Source of the DNA: an uncultured Solobacterium sp.
GTDB lineage: Bacteria > Bacillota_I > Bacilli_A > Erysipelotrichales > Erysipelotrichaceae
Assembly (NCBI GenBank): GCA_937895985.1
Contig: CALBKL010000289.1
Coordinates: 1 to 16,810 of the forward strand
Direction: 5' to 3'
Length of the DNA: 16,810 nucleotides
Both the position numbers and the translations under genes were made by a program. This document shows, one piece after another, positions 1 through 8,233 of this stretch. The notes under the pieces are model-generated. The model saw nothing but the letters and a program-made list of their open reading frames with translations, did no database searches and was not told the DNA's origin. Numbering within the stretch: the first letter of the stretch is position 1; each line of letters opens with the position of its first letter.

Positions 1-166
1 CTGTCACACTATCTAGTGCATATAAATTTAATTTGCCAAAACTAGGTAACATCGCAACCTTAAAGAATGTTGTTAGGATGATGACTAGTTGGCTACATAA
101 TAATGCAAGAAACACTTTATTGATTAGAGTTTTCTCTTTTGTTAAGTTCTGAATCAAGTTTTTCAT
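1..166 (-). CDS. N-terminus of an unrecognised membrane protein (partial)
   Basis: Reading leftwards from an ATG at 166-164, an open frame of 55 codons continues past the window edge. It begins MKNLIQNLTKEKTLINKVF. A short basic N-terminal stretch is followed by a hydrophobic segment at about residues 19-41 (VFLALLCSQLVIILTTF and onward) that looks like a first transmembrane helix. A purine-rich AAGGGGAA ribosome binding site lies at about 172-179, five to six bases before the ATG. The visible part is too short to name a family. It lies downstream of the glycerophosphodiesterase gene on the same strand, separated by 151 bases holding a long hairpin. That this is a real gene follows from the start, the ribosome binding site and the uninterrupted frame; its function is unknown. 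Confidence 0.6.
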   Translation of the reverse strand, partial: MKNLIQNLTKEKTLINKVFLALLCSQLVIILTTFFKVAMLPSFGKLNLYALDSVT

Positions 167-187
167 ATATTCCCCTTTTATAGTATT

Positions 188-236
188 AAAACCACTGCAA
201 AGTATGAGATAATGCCCTCATCTTTATAGTGGTTTT
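188..236 (-). other. Long imperfect inverted repeat in the gap before the 1-166 gene
   Basis: Outer arms AAAACCACT (188-196) and AGTGGTTTT (228-236) are perfectly complementary. Inside them a second stem pairs AAAGTATGAG (199-208) with CTCATCTTT (217-225), with one bulged base. The loop is about eight bases. Read as minus-strand RNA it is a stable hairpin ending GUGGUUUUAA, 21 bases before the start of the ribosome binding site of the next gene. It could be the terminator of the upstream phosphodiesterase gene, a leader attenuator, or a DNA operator. A TATAAT box abuts it on the upstream side (237-242). Confidence 0.6.
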
Positions 237-242
237 ATTATA
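237..242 (-). promoter_or_regulatory. Possible -10 box for the 1-166 gene
   Basis: A perfect TATAAT on the minus strand, about 71 bases before the start codon at 166. No good -35 hexamer lies 16-18 bases upstream: the sequence there reads about TTTTCT. In an AT-rich gap a lone TATAAT is weak evidence. If used, transcription would begin near 230, inside the inverted repeat at 188-236. Confidence 0.3.
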
Positions 243-317
243 CATCATTGCCGTTAGCAAGAAAATTAATACATTCTAAATTCTTTATACTAGTCCCTAA
301 AAAACATGCATGCATAA

Positions 318-2111
318 TCAGAACTGTGGAAAGAAGATTCGTAATAATCGTATAAAATCTGGCGAATCACTCTTACCATCCTTGATACTGATTGCCAATT
401 GTACACTGTCTGTAATAATACCATCAACATTGGAAACCATAAATCGTATGATAGACCCAAAGGAATTTGCAGTCCATACATCTACCTTCTTACCTGCATC
501 ATGTAAGTTATCGATTCTCTTTGTGGTTGCCAGTTCCTCTTCTAAACCTATCGCATCGACTTCCATCGATTCAAGTTGACCATAAGCGATATAGCAAAGA
601 TACTCCGTCTCAACATCAGGATACATCTTTTCAACTTGTGTAATGAGATTTGCATTCAGGCTGATAATACGTACTTGATTCACCATGTTTCTTTCTATTA
701 GCATTTGATAGACATCATTTGCCATCTGCATACCTGCACTCTTTCCCTTTAATTCAATATAGAGTTTAATTTCATCTTTTGCAGTATTTAGTATCTCTTC
801 TAATGTTGCGATTCTCGCCTGATGACCATCAGGGGCTATAATTCTGAGTTTTTTTATCTCCTCTAGCGTGAGCTCCTGTATTGTACGTGGATCATCACAT
901 AAGCGTTTTAGCGTATTATCATGGAAGATGACATAATGGCCATCTGCAGTTCTTTGAACATCTATTTCCGATGCAGTAGCACCAGCCTCTATTGCTGCAC
1001 GAATTGACTCTACTGTGTTTTCTGTCGATAAATCTCCGCCACCGCGATGTGCAATTACTTCTGTTGCATATTCCTTTGGGAATAAGTCATCAAAAATCAT
1101 CGCACCAACGTATCCCAATAAAAGTGATGCCAAAAGACTTATCGATATAACAAAGCGGAAACTTTTTTGGAATAGAACTGGTGTTATAAACTTTTCTTCT
1201 TGATATCCTGCAAGTGTGCATTCGTCATAGACACGAGTGATACACATTGCTTGTGCCTGAATAAATATCATTGTAAATAAGAAGATAAAAATAAGACCCA
1301 GAATCACTACCATAATAATCAAATAGTGATACCAGAATTTCACTTGCATAATCCAATGTGATACATAGTACGGTATAACAATAATACTCACCACTCCTAC
1401 TACAAGTATCAATAAGAACATCCCAAAGAATTTTAAATACGACAAAATAACATTCTTCCAATTCTTGAAAAATAAACTCCTTGATTCATGCATAGATGTA
1501 GCTAGCGAATAGTTATCAAAAAGAACTCCATGGAAAGTAAAAATATGAATAATTCCAACAAAGTCTAAAAGTAGCACTAAAATAACATATGCAAGCATAT
1601 ACAAATAGTTTGTGCGTATGACAGAATAAATAAACTGTGGTACCGCATGTTTTGTTAGACGCAAACCTATCATTGCGGTATTAAGCGGGATAATAACCGC
1701 AAAATACATTCCAATCAAACAGCCCCGAAAATTAATGAACTTTCGAGATACACGAATCGCAGTAGAGATGATTTCCCTCATCTTTTTCTTTTGATTATAT
1801 AGAATATTACGACTTAATAAAATCAGTATGATAATATCAAGTGCCATATATATCGTAAATACTATTGATAAAGCAATTAAAACAGCCCAACCATACCAGC
1901 TACGTAGTAATGATGGAAGTTCCCCACTACTTACAGAGTAGATACCTGTTAGGTTCATAATAGAGCCAAGGATGCCTTCTGCAAAAGAAACCATCATAAA
2001 CAGAATAATTTTTGCAGGAATCTGATAATACAAAATTTCTGGTAACCCATGCCAATAATATCGTAATGAAAATACTCTATCTTGTCCTGGTAAGTTCTTG
2101 GTTGTTTTCAT
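318..2111 (-). CDS. Membrane-anchored glycerophosphodiester phosphodiesterase
   Basis: This 597-residue protein joins a polytopic membrane domain (about residues 30-345, with hydrophobic spans near 33-53, 73-100, 130-152, 168-192, 225-250, 262-285 and 320-340) to a C-terminal GDPD catalytic domain (about 350-575). Catalytic signatures are visible: AHRGG (H355, R356), SEIDVQ (E382, D384), FHDNT (H397, D398), IELKGK (E453, K455), and the barrel end with VWTAN and DGIITD. The family hydrolyses glycerophosphodiesters to glycerol-3-phosphate and an alcohol. Proteins with the extra membrane domain are thought to act at the membrane, on deacylated phospholipids or on lipoteichoic-acid-type polymers; the exact substrate here is inferred. 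The start is the ATG at 2111, although only a weak purine stretch (AATAGG) precedes it. The gene follows pepV, separated by that gene's terminator, so it probably has its own promoter. The architecture is normal for Firmicutes. Confidence 0.9.
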   Translation of the reverse strand: MKTTKNLPGQDRVFSLRYYWHGLPEILYYQIPAKIILFMMVSFAEGILGSIMNLTGIYSVSSGELPSLLRSWYGWAVLIALSIVFTIYMALDIIILILLSRNILYNQKKKMREIISTAIRVSRKFINFRGCLIGMYFAVIIPLNTAMIGLRLTKHAVPQFIYSVIRTNYLYMLAYVILVLLLDFVGIIHIFTFHGVLFDNYSLATSMHESRSLFFKNWKNVILSYLKFFGMFLLILVVGVVSIIVIPYYVSHWIMQVKFWYHYLIIMVVILGLIFIFLFTMIFIQAQAMCITRVYDECTLAGYQEEKFITPVLFQKSFRFVISISLLASLLLGYVGAMIFDDLFPKEYATEVIAHRGGGDLSTENTVESIRAAIEAGATASEIDVQRTADGHYVIFHDNTLKRLCDDPRTIQELTLEEIKKLRIIAPDGHQARIATLEEILNTAKDEIKLYIELKGKSAGMQMANDVYQMLIERNMVNQVRIISLNANLITQVEKMYPDVETEYLCYIAYGQLESMEVDAIGLEEELATTKRIDNLHDAGKKVDVWTANSFGSIIRFMVSNVDGIITDSVQLAISIKDGKSDSPDFIRLLRIFFPQF

Positions 2112-2161
2112 ACCTATTATTTAACCACACTATTACACCATACGCACATGAATTATCTTTC

Positions 2162-2192
2162 AAAAAAGGAAGTATCCACACGGATACTTCCT
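2162..2192 (-). terminator. Rho-independent terminator of the M20 dipeptidase gene
   Basis: An 11-bp perfect stem, AGGAAGTATCC (2167-2177) with GGATACTTCCT (2182-2192) and an ACAC loop, is followed on the minus strand by a run of T residues (complement of 2162-2167). It starts 18 bases after the stop codon of the gene at 2211-3593. Confidence 0.9.
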
Positions 2193-2210
2193 AACCTAAG
2201 TTATTTTTGC

Positions 2211-3593
2211 TTATTGCTCACAAGCTAAATCAAATAGAACATTTGCGTAAATTGCGCAAGCAAGAATCATCGTTTCAATTTCAAAGCCTTCATCCGCTTC
2301 ATGTTCAGCACCAACCCAAGACGCATATTCACGTGTTGGGAAGATTGGTCCAAATGCCGCAAAGTTCTCAAAACTACGAGCATATGTGCCACCACCAATA
2401 CGTAGAGGAGGTGTATAAGTATCTCCACTAAATGCACGATAGTGCTTCAAGCATGTCTGAATGAGTTCACTATTAGGATCATTTAATAACCACTTCGAAT
2501 CATCTACTAACTCTGTATCAATATGCAATACTTCCTTGATAATATCTGCGCTTCTCTTTAGTAGATCACTACCTTCGCATTCATTTGGATAACGATAGTC
2601 TAATGCGAAGTATACCTGACCATCCTTAATATTTGCCTTACCCATATTGAAAGTTAAAGGCCCCATGTACGCACCATCATAAGCAACCTTCAATCCAACA
2701 CCATATGGATCCTTAAATAACTTCACAGCGTTTAAGCTGAATTCATCGTTATAACAGCTACCAACAAATTCAAACATCTTTACAGCCGCATTTATACCCA
2801 TATAAGGACGAGATGCGTGGAATGGCTTACCATCAATGTGGTAATGTGATCCAGCTTCATCCTCGTGACATTCACCAGTTAGTTCATTTGCAAGCAAGAA
2901 CTTCTCAAAGTAATTCTTTTCAAGCGGCTTATCAACGATAACATCTGCCTTACTGATAACTACATTAAATGCAGTACCAGACTTCATATACTTAATACAG
3001 GAATCAACCTTTCCCTGTGCAGAAAAATCTAAGATACCCTTTTCTGCATAGATACATGGGAAGTCCGCATCTGGTACGATACCCATAATTGGATTCTTAC
3101 GTACTTTCTTGTAATAAAGAATTCCTGCAGATGTGTTCTCTTCATCTGTACCCAATATCATTTGAATATTATGTTTTAGTTTATAGCCCTTATCCTTTAA
3201 AATCTTCATTGCATAATACGCCGCAATTGCAGGACCCTTATCATCACAAGTACCTCTACCCATGATATAGCCATCTTTGATTTCTCCACCAAGTGGATCA
3301 AATGTCCAGCCATCACCGATAGGTACAACATCCAAATGCCCAAGTACACCAACAGATTCTTCTAAATCACCGTACTGAATCACTCCAGCATGACCATCTA
3401 CATTCTCTACTTTAAAACCATCACGTTTACCAATCTCTAGTGCTTTGTCTAAGCACTTTGCAATGTTTGGTCCAAAAGGTGCTTCTTTTGTCGCAGCTGC
3501 ATCATCACGTACGGATTCGATCTTTACAAGTTCTCGTAAATCTTCAATCATATTATCTTGATACGCACGTGCTTCATCAATAAATTTCATCAT
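2211..3593 (-). CDS. pepV: M20-family dipeptidase, PepV-like
   Basis: A 460-residue cytosolic zinc dipeptidase of the M20 family, close in length to lactobacillar PepV. Metal-site and catalytic motifs appear in the usual order: GHLDVVP (H86, D88), GRGTCDDKGP (bridging D118), GTDEEN (E151, E152), VPDADFP (D175 and D177 as candidates) and GAEHEADE (H431). A lid/dimerisation-type domain is inserted between about residues 190 and 325, as in PepV. The family removes N-terminal residues from dipeptides (carnosine-type and other Xaa-Yaa substrates), completing peptide use; a role in amino-acid supply is inferred. Two adjacent ATG codons (3593 and 3590) follow a strong AGGAGG at 3600-3605. The first has six-base spacing and is preferred. 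It is transcribed alone, with a terminator at 2162-2192, and diverges from the small membrane protein at 3758. PepV and related Xaa-His dipeptidases cannot be told apart by eye. Confidence 0.9.
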   Translation of the reverse strand: MMKFIDEARAYQDNMIEDLRELVKIESVRDDAAATKEAPFGPNIAKCLDKALEIGKRDGFKVENVDGHAGVIQYGDLEESVGVLGHLDVVPIGDGWTFDPLGGEIKDGYIMGRGTCDDKGPAIAAYYAMKILKDKGYKLKHNIQMILGTDEENTSAGILYYKKVRKNPIMGIVPDADFPCIYAEKGILDFSAQGKVDSCIKYMKSGTAFNVVISKADVIVDKPLEKNYFEKFLLANELTGECHEDEAGSHYHIDGKPFHASRPYMGINAAVKMFEFVGSCYNDEFSLNAVKLFKDPYGVGLKVAYDGAYMGPLTFNMGKANIKDGQVYFALDYRYPNECEGSDLLKRSADIIKEVLHIDTELVDDSKWLLNDPNSELIQTCLKHYRAFSGDTYTPPLRIGGGTYARSFENFAAFGPIFPTREYASWVGAEHEADEGFEIETMILACAIYANVLFDLACEQ

Positions 3594-3699
3594 TGAAATC
3601 CTCCTACTCTAATAGTATCATTCAATTCATTTTTTAAGGGAAGCTATCCGATAAATTATTTGTATTTTTTTGGGATTCAACACGAATTATTTGGCCTGT

Positions 3700-3714
3700 C
3701 TTGACAAGTACTTG
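3700..3714. promoter_or_regulatory. Overlapping CTTG/CAAG palindromes in the promoter (operator candidate)
   Basis: The stretch CTTGACAAGTACTTG contains two interlocked dyads: CTTG-A-CAAG (3700-3708) and the perfect 10-base palindrome CAAGTACTTG (3705-3714). They cover the -35 box and the start of the spacer. A repressor bound here would block RNA polymerase. The protein that would bind is unknown. Confidence 0.4.
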
Positions 3715-3730
3715 CATGTAAGATTACTAT
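3701..3730 (+). promoter_or_regulatory. Sigma-A-type promoter for the 131-residue membrane protein
   Basis: A perfect -35 TTGACA (3701-3706) and a -10 TACTAT (3725-3730) are separated by 18 bases. The expected start point is near 3737, about 20 bases before the start codon at 3758. This is the best-formed promoter in the window. Confidence 0.75.
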
Positions 3731-3757
3731 TTTCTATATTTTTAGGAGGTCTACAAC

Positions 3758-4153
3758 ATGAAACAACAGCGAATGAATCTTCTCTTACGTATATTATTTA
3801 TCATTTTAATCATTGCGATATCTGGTGCTGCAGTTCTTCAAATCTTCGCACCAGAATATATGGGTAGCCATGCGGCATATGGTATCTCAACAGGCTGGCA
3901 AAGAGAAATTGGTTTTTGGAATATAGCAGTCCTTGTAATATTAATTACTACATATCGTCATTACAATTGGATTTATTTACAATCCATCCTACTCGCTTTG
4001 ATTCTTGGTGGTATTGGTATTGGTACAAATCATTTCATTCATTATTTACAAATGCATGAAACCGTTAATCTAGTAGGAGCAATCGAAAATTATCTACTCG
4101 TGATTGGTTGGATCATTGGATGGAGTATTGAAAAGAATAAACAACACAAATAA
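3758..4153 (+). CDS. Small four-helix membrane protein, possibly DUF6790-like
   Basis: A 131-residue integral membrane protein with four likely helices at about residues 9-30, 52-66, 72-91 and 105-122, and a basic C-terminal tail. Notable features are GWQREIGFWN (46-55) between helices one and two, a histidine-containing stretch NHFIHYLQMHE (91-101), and GAIEN near the last helix. The GWQREIGFWN motif reminds me of the DUF6790 family of uncharacterised membrane proteins, but that is recall rather than a search. An ideal AGGAGGT ribosome binding site (about 3744-3750) lies seven bases before the ATG. It is the only plus-strand gene in the left half. It has its own strong promoter and diverges from pepV. 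No function can be assigned. Confidence 0.8.
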   Translation: MKQQRMNLLLRILFIILIIAISGAAVLQIFAPEYMGSHAAYGISTGWQREIGFWNIAVLVILITTYRHYNWIYLQSILLALILGGIGIGTNHFIHYLQMHETVNLVGAIENYLLVIGWIIGWSIEKNKQHK

Positions 4154-4178
4154 TATTTAAAGATACTTAGGGACCTTC

Positions 4179-4238
4179 AAAAACAAAAAACCTCTCATGT
4201 TATTATCTTTTTGCCATGAAAGAAATGAACTTGAGAGG
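4179..4238 (-). terminator. Hairpin with U-tract, second terminator downstream of eno
   Basis: CCTCTCA (4191-4197) pairs with TGAGAGG (4232-4238). The stem continues past a mismatch with GTT/AAC and an inner TCTTT/AAAGA pairing. On the minus strand it is followed by TTTTTTGTTTTT (complement of 4179-4190), a textbook U-tract. In the plus direction, for the gene ending at 4153, the tail is only AT-rich. It probably stops minus-strand read-through from eno, or ends a short minus-strand transcript arising in the gap. Confidence 0.65.
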
Positions 4239-4260
4239 AGATTATATTATCATATTTGCT

Positions 4261-4287
4261 ATGAATTTATACCAATAGTAAATTCAT
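4261..4287. repeat. Perfect 9-bp inverted repeat in the gap next to eno
   Basis: ATGAATTTA (4261-4269) and TAAATTCAT (4279-4287) are exact inverted copies around a nine-base loop. It is AT-rich and lacks a U-tract on either side, so it is not a terminator by itself. It lies between two terminators. Confidence 0.4.
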
Positions 4288-4311
4288 GGTCTATACAAAA
4301 TCTATATTTAT

Positions 4312-4342
4312 AAAAAAAAGTTCACATTGAAGTGAACTTTTT
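4312..4342 (-). terminator. Rho-independent terminator of pgk-tpiA-eno
   Basis: An 11-bp stem pairs AAAAAGTTCAC (4315-4325) with GTGAACTTTTT (4332-4342) around the loop ATTGAA. On the minus strand it runs into eight T residues (complement of 4312-4319). It begins 10 bases after the eno stop codon. Confidence 0.9.
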
Positions 4343-4352
4343 CAAATCATTC

Positions 4353-5702
<1,350 letters not shown>

Positions 5703-5739
5703 CTAAATTTTCCTCCTATGATAACCTAAAACATATTCT

Positions 5740-5754
5740 CTCAGCTAAGCTGAG
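5740..5754. repeat. Palindrome in the tpiA-eno intercistronic gap
   Basis: CTCAGCT-A-AGCTGAG is a perfect dyad with a single central base. As RNA it gives a six-base-pair stem with a three-base loop. No U-tract follows in the direction of transcription, so it is not a terminator. It lies seven bases after the tpiA stop codon. It may mark an mRNA processing or stability site between tpiA and eno, or be an operator; this is inference. Confidence 0.45.
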
Positions 5755-5761
5755 TAAGAAC

Positions 5762-6514
5762 CTATTTTGTCGCGTCAATAATTTCCTTGAAGGATTCAAC
5801 CTTTAAGGATGCACCACCGATTAACGCACCATCGATGTCTTCACAAGCCATATATTCCTTGATGTTTGTTGGCTTAACAGATCCGCCGTATTGGATACGA
5901 ACTGCTTGAGCAGTTGCTTCATCATATAAGCCCTTCACTGTTTCACGAACTAGCTTGCAGCAAGCTTCAGCTGTATTTACATCAGCACTCTTACCTGTTC
6001 CGATAGCCCAGATTGGTTCGTAAGCAATAACCATCTTGGATACTTCTTCAGCTGTTAAACCAGCTAAAGAACCAGCTAACTGAGACTTAACAACTTCCTC
6101 AGTCTTACCAGCATCGTATTCAGCTTCTGTTTCACCTACACATAAGATAGGTGTGATGTTGTCAGCGAATAATCTCTTGCACTTAGCAGCACAAGCAGCA
6201 TCTGTTTCGTTGTAATATGTACGTCTTTCGGAGTGACCGATAATGCAGTATGTAATACCGATTTCCTTTAACATTGGTACAGATACTTCACCTGTATAAG
6301 CGCCAGAATCCTTTTCATGGCAGTTTTCAGCAGCGATTAATAAGTTCTTAGCAGCCTTGACGCAAACGTCTAAGTCTACGTAAGGAGCACCGATACCATA
6401 ATCAGCAGCCTCTGTACCTGTTAATACTTCTTCGATACCCTTCATGAACTCAGCAGCTTCTGAAGGTGTCTTGTTCATTTTCCAGTTACCGAAAATTACT
6501 GGTTTTCTTGTCAT
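5762..6514 (-). CDS. tpiA: Triosephosphate isomerase
   Basis: A 250-residue TIM-barrel enzyme of normal bacterial length, interconverting dihydroxyacetone phosphate and glyceraldehyde-3-phosphate. Visible signatures are GNWKMN (N10, K12), IGHSERR (catalytic H94), AYEPIWAIGTGK (catalytic E166 and the phosphate-gripping loop 6), YGGSVKP (209-215) and GALIGGASL near the C-terminus. The ATG at 6514 lies 11 bases after the pgk stop codon. The sequence TAAGGAAAAG both ends pgk and supplies the ribosome binding site, so translation is probably coupled. Middle gene of pgk-tpiA-eno. Nothing unusual apart from a high cysteine count. Confidence 0.97.
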   Translation of the reverse strand: MTRKPVIFGNWKMNKTPSEAAEFMKGIEEVLTGTEAADYGIGAPYVDLDVCVKAAKNLLIAAENCHEKDSGAYTGEVSVPMLKEIGITYCIIGHSERRTYYNETDAACAAKCKRLFADNITPILCVGETEAEYDAGKTEEVVKSQLAGSLAGLTAEEVSKMVIAYEPIWAIGTGKSADVNTAEACCKLVRETVKGLYDEATAQAVRIQYGGSVKPTNIKEYMACEDIDGALIGGASLKVESFKEIIDATK

Positions 6515-6525
6515 GTTTCTTTTCC

Positions 6526-7704
6526 TTACTTCTCAGGAATAATAGCGATTCCTGGGAGTTCCTTTCCTTCCATATATTCTAGAGATGCACCACCACCTGT
6601 AGAGATGTGGCTGAACTTCTCTGCGAAACCTAAGTTCTTAGCAGCAGAAGCAGAGTCACCACCACCGATGATTGTTGTAGCACCTTCAAGGTTAGCTAAT
6701 GTTTCGCAGATAGCGATTGTACCCTTAGCAAATCTTTCATCTTCGAATACACCCATTGGTCCATTCCAGAATACTGTCTTAGCACCAGCTAATTCATCCT
6801 GGAACTTCTTAACAGATTCAGGACCGATATCTAAGCCCATGAAGCCATCTGGAATTTCTCCAGCAGGTACTATCTTGATTTCTGTTGGATTAGAGAAGTC
6901 ATTTGCCACAACTGTATCTACAGGTAAGAATAACTTTCCTTTACCCTTGTTCATGAATTCATTCGCTAATTCCATCTTGTCAGCTTCTAATAGAGATGTA
7001 CCAATCTTGCCACCCTTAGCAGCTGAGAATGTATAAGCCATTCCTCCACCGATGATTACCTTATCAGCAATCTTCAATAAGTTTTCGATAACACCAATCT
7101 TATCAGAAACCTTCGCACCACCTAAGATAGCAACGAATGGTCTTTGTGGATCATTCACAGCCTTTCCTAAGAAGTTAACTTCCTTTTCAACTAAGAAACC
7201 TAAAGCTGAAGGAATATGTGTTGGGATACCAACTGTTGATGCGTGAGCTCTATGTACAGAACCAAATGCATCTTCTACGAATAAATCGCCTAATGAAGCC
7301 CAGTATTTACCTAACTCTTCATCATTCTTTGTTTCGCCCTTCTCATAACGAGTGTTCTGCATCAATACGATTGAACCCTCTTCCTGAGCAGCAACTGCTT
7401 CTTCAAGTTCAGCACCACGAGTAGCGTTAACAAACTTAACAGGTGCACTCTGTAGGGAAGCTAAGCAATCCGCAACGATAGACATGTCGTTCTTTGCATA
7501 ATCTTCATCAGTCTTAATCTTACCTAAGTGGCTCAAAAGTAATACCTTTGCTCCATTTTCTGTAAGATAATTAATTGTTGGCAATGCTGCACGAACACGA
7601 TTATCATCTGTGATTACATTTCCCTTGTGTGGAACGTTGAAGTCAACACGAACAATGACGTGTTTTCCTTTAACATCTAAGTCTTTTACAGTAACTTTAG
7701 ACAT
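6526..7704 (-). CDS. pgk: Phosphoglycerate kinase
   Basis: A 392-residue enzyme, normal length for bacteria, moving phosphate from 1,3-bisphosphoglycerate to ADP. The substrate-binding N-terminal lobe shows VRVDFNVP (R19, D21, N23), SHLGK (58-62) and [13 protein letters not shown] (144-156). The nucleotide lobe shows GGAKVSDKI (195-203), [10 protein letters not shown] (312-321), GGGDSASAA (347-355) and STGGGASLE (368-376). AGGAGG lies nine bases before the ATG at 7704. It is the first gene of the operon, behind an extended -10 promoter and an upstream cre-like site. The operon lacks gapA and the phosphoglycerate mutase gene, which often accompany these genes in Firmicutes and must be elsewhere. 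The upstream gene is closed by a terminator at 7857-7898, so the operon starts here. Confidence 0.97.
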   Translation of the reverse strand: MSKVTVKDLDVKGKHVIVRVDFNVPHKGNVITDDNRVRAALPTINYLTENGAKVLLLSHLGKIKTDEDYAKNDMSIVADCLASLQSAPVKFVNATRGAELEEAVAAQEEGSIVLMQNTRYEKGETKNDEELGKYWASLGDLFVEDAFGSVHRAHASTVGIPTHIPSALGFLVEKEVNFLGKAVNDPQRPFVAILGGAKVSDKIGVIENLLKIADKVIIGGGMAYTFSAAKGGKIGTSLLEADKMELANEFMNKGKGKLFLPVDTVVANDFSNPTEIKIVPAGEIPDGFMGLDIGPESVKKFQDELAGAKTVFWNGPMGVFEDERFAKGTIAICETLANLEGATTIIGGGDSASAAKNLGFAEKFSHISTGGGASLEYMEGKELPGIAIIPEK

Positions 7705-7732
7705 TTGAAATATCCTCCTATATACTGCTGAA

Positions 7733-7741
7733 ATTATAACA
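7733..7741 (-). promoter_or_regulatory. Extended -10 promoter of pgk-tpiA-eno
   Basis: The minus strand reads TGTTATAAT: a perfect TATAAT (7738-7733) with the upstream TG of an extended -10 element. The -35 region 17 bases upstream (about TTTCAA) is poor, as is usual for extended -10 promoters. Predicted start point near 7726, about 22 bases before the start codon. Confidence 0.7.
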
Positions 7742-7816
7742 CTTGCACGCCAAACTTGAAAATGAAGAAACGTAAATAATGACTGTTTTAAGACAATTTT
7801 TCTTAATTTGTATAAA

Positions 7817-7831
7817 AGAAAACGCTTCCAA
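7817..7831 (-). promoter_or_regulatory. Candidate CcpA cre site upstream of pgk
   Basis: The minus strand reads TTGGAAGCGTTTTCT, matching every fixed position of the loose cre consensus WTGNAANCGNWNNCW. It has one mismatch (T for A) to the stricter WTGNAARCGNWWWCA. Its centre is about 98 bases upstream of the predicted start point, a location that in Firmicutes suits activation more than repression. ccpA itself is not in the window. Confidence 0.5.
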
Positions 7832-7856
7832 AAATATTCTGTATTTTATTTTGTGT

Positions 7857-7898
7857 AAAAAATAACAAATGGTCTAATCAATCTTTCTGACTAGACCA
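7857..7898 (-). terminator. Terminator overlapping the stop codon of the small membrane protein gene
   Basis: TGGTCTA (7870-7876) pairs with TAGACCA (7892-7898), with a further TCA/TGA pairing inside after one mismatch and a seven-base loop. On the minus strand it runs into TTTGTTATTTTTT. The stop codon TAG (7893-7891) lies within the stem. In the plus direction it is followed by CTTTTTTC, so it could work both ways, although no plus-strand gene reads into it. Confidence 0.75.
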
Positions 7899-8214
7899 CT
7901 TTTTTCTTCTGAAATATCTTACCAACTACCATTCCAAGGCTCATTACAACAATATAAATTCCAGGATAAATCATACAATCCCACTGTCCAGCCATGTGGA
8001 AATAAATAACAGGAATAAATAGGAATGCTACAAGCCAAAGAATCATCCAATCAAACCCACACACCTTCCCATAAATCCATCCACCAAGGAGTGAAAGAAC
8101 AGGATTTACAATCAAGAGTAAAAACATCGCTGACCCTGTATCAATTAGCAGAAATGGAAATACAATATACCAAATCGCTATTAAAACAATCGTAATGCAT
8201 CTACCTTTTGTCAT
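7891..8214 (-). CDS. Small four-helix membrane protein of unknown function
   Basis: A 107-residue hydrophobic protein with likely helices at about residues 5-24, 27-48, 55-72 and 81-100 and a basic end (KIFQKKKVV). I do not recognise the family. The longest frame would start with GTG at 8226, but the ATG at 8214 has AGGTGG (8223-8228) eight bases upstream, while that same sequence overlaps the GTG. The ATG start is therefore chosen. The ribosome binding site lies in the 19-base gap after the HAD hydrolase stop codon, so the two genes form a two-gene unit and are probably co-translated. A terminator overlaps the stop codon. No catalytic motif is visible; the context gives no clear function. 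Confidence 0.7.
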   Translation of the reverse strand: MTKGRCITIVLIAIWYIVFPFLLIDTGSAMFLLLIVNPVLSLLGGWIYGKVCGFDWMILWLVAFLFIPVIYFHMAGQWDCMIYPGIYIVVMSLGMVVGKIFQKKKVV

Positions 8215-8222
8215 AGATATTA

Positions 8223-8228
8223 CCACCT
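8223..8228 (-). promoter_or_regulatory. Ribosome binding site that sets the start at 8214
   Basis: AGGTGG on the minus strand with eight-base spacing to the ATG at 8214. It overlaps the alternative GTG start at 8226, which therefore cannot use it. Confidence 0.6.
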
Positions 8229-8233
8229 GTCTA

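Noticed and set aside
306..315. ATGCATGCAT palindrome just after the phosphodiesterase stop codon
   Set aside because: Short alternating sequence with no promoter, terminator or repeat context; probably chance.
2112..2166. Promoter for the phosphodiesterase gene (TTGAAA with TATGGT or TAATAG)
   Set aside because: Spacings of 15 or about 22 bases and poor -10 boxes; a promoter is expected here but none could be picked with confidence.
3612..3620. TGATACTAT on the minus strand as an extended -10 promoter for pepV
   Set aside because: The start point would fall at the ribosome binding site itself, leaving a leader of about 12 bases, and the -35 region is poor. Possible but not supported enough to list.
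4199..4315. A 38-codon plus-strand frame (starting MLLSFCHERNEL) and a 20-codon one in the eno-proximal gap
   Set aside because: No ribosome binding site, no recognisable sequence, and both overlap the hairpins; chance frames in an AT-rich gap are likely.
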